A stretch of DNA of 64,000 nt from CAVDHB01 sp963608705 (GTDB lineage: Bacteria; Bacteroidota; Bacteroidia; Bacteroidales; Bacteroidaceae), in the NCBI GenBank assembly GCA_963608705.1, contig CAVDHB010000068.1, forward strand, positions 67,379 through 131,378, given 5' to 3'. This document shows, piece after piece, positions 61,415 through 64,000 of the stretch (position 1 is its first letter; each line of letters starts with the position of its first letter). The notes below the pieces were generated by a model, which saw only the letters and a list, made by a program, of their open reading frames with translations, was not told the DNA's origin and searched no databases. The translations under genes and the position numbers were made by a program.

Positions 61415-62980
61415 TTACAATGCACTGATATTCCAGTCTTCCAAGGAATGCGTGGCACGGTCAAAGTTGATGCCGACTTTCACGATGGGCTGTCCGCACA
61501 GGCGGAAACGTTCGGGATACTGTTTCAGGTCAATCTGGTGCATGGCCGTCTCAGCGTTCTTGTCAAGTTTCAGTTCTATAATGTACAAGGCGTGAAGTGT
61601 GCGCATTACAATGTCCACCCTTCCACGAGGTGTGCGGACTTCCACGTCACAGTACATCCCGAACAGGCTGAAGATGACGTAGAGCATCTGCTGGTAATGT
61701 CCTTCGTAGTCCGTGTGGTCGCAGTAGGGAACGGTGGAGAGGAATGTCTGTAATAACTTCAATGCTCCGTCCATATCCTCATTGTAAATGCACTCATACA
61801 TAAGTCCGATGGTGGTAAGCCCCTCGTTTTTGTATCTGTCCACGTAATTGGGAAGCAGGTTCTTCAGCAATCCGATGCGCACCTCCTTGTTGGGTAGTCC
61901 CAAGGTGTACAGCTCCGTGATGGGGGAATATCCTTTGATGGTCGAGTAGCCGCTCTGGTACAACAAGGGAGTAATGTCTGTCAGTCTTTCCGTAGGGGCA
62001 TCGAAAGCGTCTACGGGACATCTCATTCCTGTCAGCTGCTGTGGCTGTACCTGGTATTTCCACAGCATCTCAATCAGGTAGGTGGGCGTGCCACTTCCGA
62101 ACCAGTAGGAGTCTATTTTCCCTTTAGCCAAGGCGTTTAGCAGACTGTAGGGATTGTAGATGTCAGGCGAAGGCCATGTGAAGTGATAGCCGTCATAATT
62201 CTCTTTGAGTCTCGCCATTATTTGCTCTATTGTCTGCTTCTGCTTGGTGGCCAGCAGTCCGATGTCTTCCTTCATCTGGGTGCGCATCTCCTCCTCGGTG
62301 ATGCCGCAGATGGCGGCGTATTCCTCGTCCATGCTGATATTGTCAATATTGTTCAGCCCACTGAAGATACTCTGCTGAGAGAACTTGGTGATGCCGGTAA
62401 GGAACACGAAGCGCAAATAAGGGTCACATCCTTTGAGCGGACTATAGAAGTTGCGCATCACATCCCGGAGTATCGGAAGGTTCTTCTCCTCATGCACCAC
62501 GTCCAGCAATGGGGCGTCGTACTCGTCGATGAGGATGACCACCTTGCGTCCGGTCTTTTGATAAGCGGAAATAATTAGGTTTGTAAGTCGTATATTGGCA
62601 TCAACGCCTTGTTGAGATATTCCTAAGAGTTTCTCGTTTCTTTCTAATTGGCTTTCAATATATCTCGTCAGTTTTTCTTTGTCCATGTGTTTCCCAAGGC
62701 TCATGTCAAAGTGCAGCACGGGGTATTCAGTCCAGTCTTTTTCCAGTTTCTCGATGGCCAGTCCCTTGAACAGGTCTTTGCGTCCGGAGAAATAGCAGTG
62801 GAGAGTGGAGGTGAGGAGAGACTTTCCGAACCGTCGGGGACGGTTGAGAAAGATATACGAGGCATCAGCGTGTGTCATATGGTAGACATACGTCGTCTTG
62901 TCAATATACAGATAATTGTCCTCTCTTATCTCCTCAAATGTCTGTATTCCTATGGGATAGCGTTTTCGCTGTGGTTCCAT
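61415..62980 (-). CDS. AAA-ATPase-like protein with C-terminal PD-(D/E)XK nuclease domain
   Basis: 521 residues. N-terminal AAA_ATPase-like domain: YPIGIQTFEEIREDNYLYID, Walker A RPRRFGKSLL (47-56) and Walker B ILIDEYDAPLL. C-terminal DUF1703/PD-(D/E)XK domain: RVDIVMRTLHALYIIELKLD gives the D...ELK active site. Members are abundant, multi-copy in Bacteroidetes and of unknown role; proposed links to mobile DNA or defence are unproven. 77 bases separate it from the SNF2 gene downstream. Confidence 0.9.
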   Translation of the reverse strand: MEPQRKRYPIGIQTFEEIREDNYLYIDKTTYVYHMTHADASYIFLNRPRRFGKSLLTSTLHCYFSGRKDLFKGLAIEKLEKDWTEYPVLHFDMSLGKHMDKEKLTRYIESQLERNEKLLGISQQGVDANIRLTNLIISAYQKTGRKVVILIDEYDAPLLDVVHEEKNLPILRDVMRNFYSPLKGCDPYLRFVFLTGITKFSQQSIFSGLNNIDNISMDEEYAAICGITEEEMRTQMKEDIGLLATKQKQTIEQIMARLKENYDGYHFTWPSPDIYNPYSLLNALAKGKIDSYWFGSGTPTYLIEMLWKYQVQPQQLTGMRCPVDAFDAPTERLTDITPLLYQSGYSTIKGYSPITELYTLGLPNKEVRIGLLKNLLPNYVDRYKNEGLTTIGLMYECIYNEDMDGALKLLQTFLSTVPYCDHTDYEGHYQQMLYVIFSLFGMYCDVEVRTPRGRVDIVMRTLHALYIIELKLDKNAETAMHQIDLKQYPERFRLCGQPIVKVGINFDRATHSLEDWNISAL

Positions 62981-63027
62981 GACTGCTTACAATATTCTGT
63001 TTGTCCTGCGAAGATAACGCTTTATTT

Positions 63028-63357
63028 CTATATAGGCAAGATTAGATAATGATAAAGATGTGCATAGACAGATTCTTGGGATATTACCTTGTCAGACTCT
63101 TGTACATAAGAGATGAAATCCAGTGGATAAGCATCCATTACTGTTTTGCATACATTGCCTACATAGTATCTTAGAGTATGATTATCCGTAATCGTACCAC
63201 CAATCAGTAGGAAGCGACTCGTCATGCAGTGAGTTTTGCCACTACCTATAATAAATGAGTCTATACGGTCGTTTGATATTGTATAAGATAGGATGGTGGT
63301 ATGTTTTCGGGTAATCATTTTAGAAAATACAGACACACAAATTTTCTTATTAAACAT
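63028..63357 (-). CDS. Doubtful small hypothetical protein
   Basis: An open frame of 109 codons with no recognised family, signal peptide or TM. Sequence such as IIGSGKTHCMTSRFLLIGG and YYVGNVCKTVMDAYPLDFIS is not low-complexity, so it might be a small gene or a fragment of a decayed larger one. AT-rich, no convincing promoter or ribosome-binding site. Confidence 0.3.
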   Translation of the reverse strand: MFNKKICVSVFSKMITRKHTTILSYTISNDRIDSFIIGSGKTHCMTSRFLLIGGTITDNHTLRYYVGNVCKTVMDAYPLDFISYVQESDKVISQESVYAHLYHYLILPI

Positions 63358-63708
63358 AATATCCCCATCCTGCCAAAAGTTTTTTCGTGAATTTACCTAC
63401 GCACCTACATAAATCGCTCATAAATACTGTATATTAGAATGATAGCTCTATGTAGGAAGGGCGGTTTACCTACATTTAACCTACACTAAACAATATAAAA
63501 TCACTTGAGATAAGCCTGCATTGTACATTAGTCCTTCACTTTATCGTCCATTTTCCTTCATAAAGCACATACAGAGAAGAAGATTTACAATGTGTATAAT
63601 TTTCCATTTATAAGACAGGAAAAAGGTAAGTCACATTGAGAAAACCTTATACTCTCCAATCCAACCTCTTCATTACATAGAGTCAAACACGGTGAATAAG
63701 GAGTCATT

Positions 63709-63740
63709 ACTCACCGCTTGGTGAAAATTGCACGGTGAGT
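63709..63740. repeat. Inverted repeat actcaccg/cggtgagt
   Basis: Perfect 8-bp arms at 63709-63716 and 63733-63740; a further cacggtga copy lies near 63688. May be a terminator-like or dispersed element. Confidence 0.5.
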
Positions 63741-63876
63741 TTCAATGTCAATAGTCCGTTAAAAATTCAACATATCGGCTAAGCGGCTTCTGCCACTATG
63801 CTTATGTAAAAAATGATTATCCGCAAACATACCACTCTCCTGGTTTGCACATTGCAATATAACGACTAAACTAGTA

Positions 63877-63898
63877 GAGACGCGATTCATCACGTCTC
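63877..63898 (+). repeat. REP-like palindrome, copy C (one arm mismatch)
   Basis: gagacgcga / tcacgtctc with loop ttca, preceded by gta as in copy A. Confidence 0.8.
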
Positions 63899-63946
63899 CA
63901 CATTCATCTGTGATGACTTGTATCTGTGATTACACTATGAAAAGCG

Positions 63947-63968
63947 GAGACGCGATAAATCGCGTCTC
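63947..63968. repeat. REP-like palindrome, copy D
   Basis: Perfect 9-bp arms gagacgcga / tcgcgtctc with loop taaa, 48 bases after copy C. Confidence 0.85.
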
Positions 63969-64000
63969 TACCTAAACAATGTTGATTAGTGGTACGATTG

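Larger units (their letters stand above)
63358..64000. other. Terminal intergenic region with palindromes, no gene seen
   Basis: About 640 AT-rich bases without a supported ORF. Contains cctacat/atgtagg inverted motifs (63397-63480), an 8-bp-arm inverted repeat at 63709-63740, and two REP-like palindromes (63877-63898, 63947-63968). Confidence 0.6.

Noticed and set aside
56712..62980. DISARM or restriction-modification system
   Set aside because: A SNF2 protein is present but no DNA methyltransferase, DrmA/DrmB-like helicase or phospholipase-D protein is encoded nearby.

Overview
The window comes from a Bacteroidales chromosome. Parabacteroides or a close relative seems most likely, but that is inference and no 16S rRNA is present. 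Supporting signs are Bacteroidetes-type promoters (TTTG near -33, TAnnTTTG near -7), weak Shine-Dalgarno signals, an S16 protein with a long Ala/Glu/Lys tail, a UpxY-type antiterminator ahead of a capsule operon, and a tyrosine recombinase placed next to an invertible promoter. No tRNA, rRNA, CRISPR array or complete insertion sequence was seen.

Layout. 1-4741 (minus strand): start of fabD, then rpsP, recQ and recJ, the last two overlapping by 4 bases. 5087-6298: tyrosine recombinase. 6450-6639: a 190-bp segment bounded by 17-bp perfect inverted repeats, the likely phase switch. 6672-37950: one co-directional operon of about 31 kb for surface polysaccharide. It holds a 30-codon leader ORF, an antiterminator (upxY-like), a Wza-like export lipoprotein, a BY-kinase/chain-length protein, an ABC exporter (Wzm/Wzt type), a kinase-domain protein, about 14 glycosyltransferases, an EpsG-like polymerase, a radical SAM enzyme, a DUF5683-like protein, and a terminal block (GNAT acetyltransferase, PglC-like phosphoglycosyltransferase, PLP aminotransferase, PglF-like dehydratase) for a 2,4-diamino-trideoxy sugar. 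An outer-membrane barrel protein ends the operon, followed by a strong hairpin terminator at 37996-38036.

38131-49207: manA (minus); a very large lipoprotein/tandem histidine-kinase-like protein with its NarL-type response regulator and a membrane protein (plus); then on the minus strand a FucP-family transporter, pdxA, rlmN and a PfkB-family kinase. 49208-49749 is a repeat-rich gap. 49750-52477 (minus): glyA, pyrI, pyrB. 52681-55327 (plus): a SpoIID-domain protein and an MFS permease. 55328-62980 (minus): MATE exporter, an uncharacterised 613-aa protein coupled to a SNF2 helicase, and an AAA-ATPase/PD-(D/E)XK protein. The last kilobase holds only a doubtful small ORF and palindromic repeats.

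How it works together (inference): the recombinase flips the promoter segment, UpxY lets polymerase read the long operon, the PglF/E/GNAT/C block builds and primes the first sugar on a lipid, the glycosyltransferases extend it, and the ABC exporter, BY-kinase, Wza-like protein and outer-membrane protein move it to the surface. Base composition falls abruptly inside the wzt-like gene (near 12600) and stays low to about 20060, which marks the exchangeable strain-specific part of the locus.
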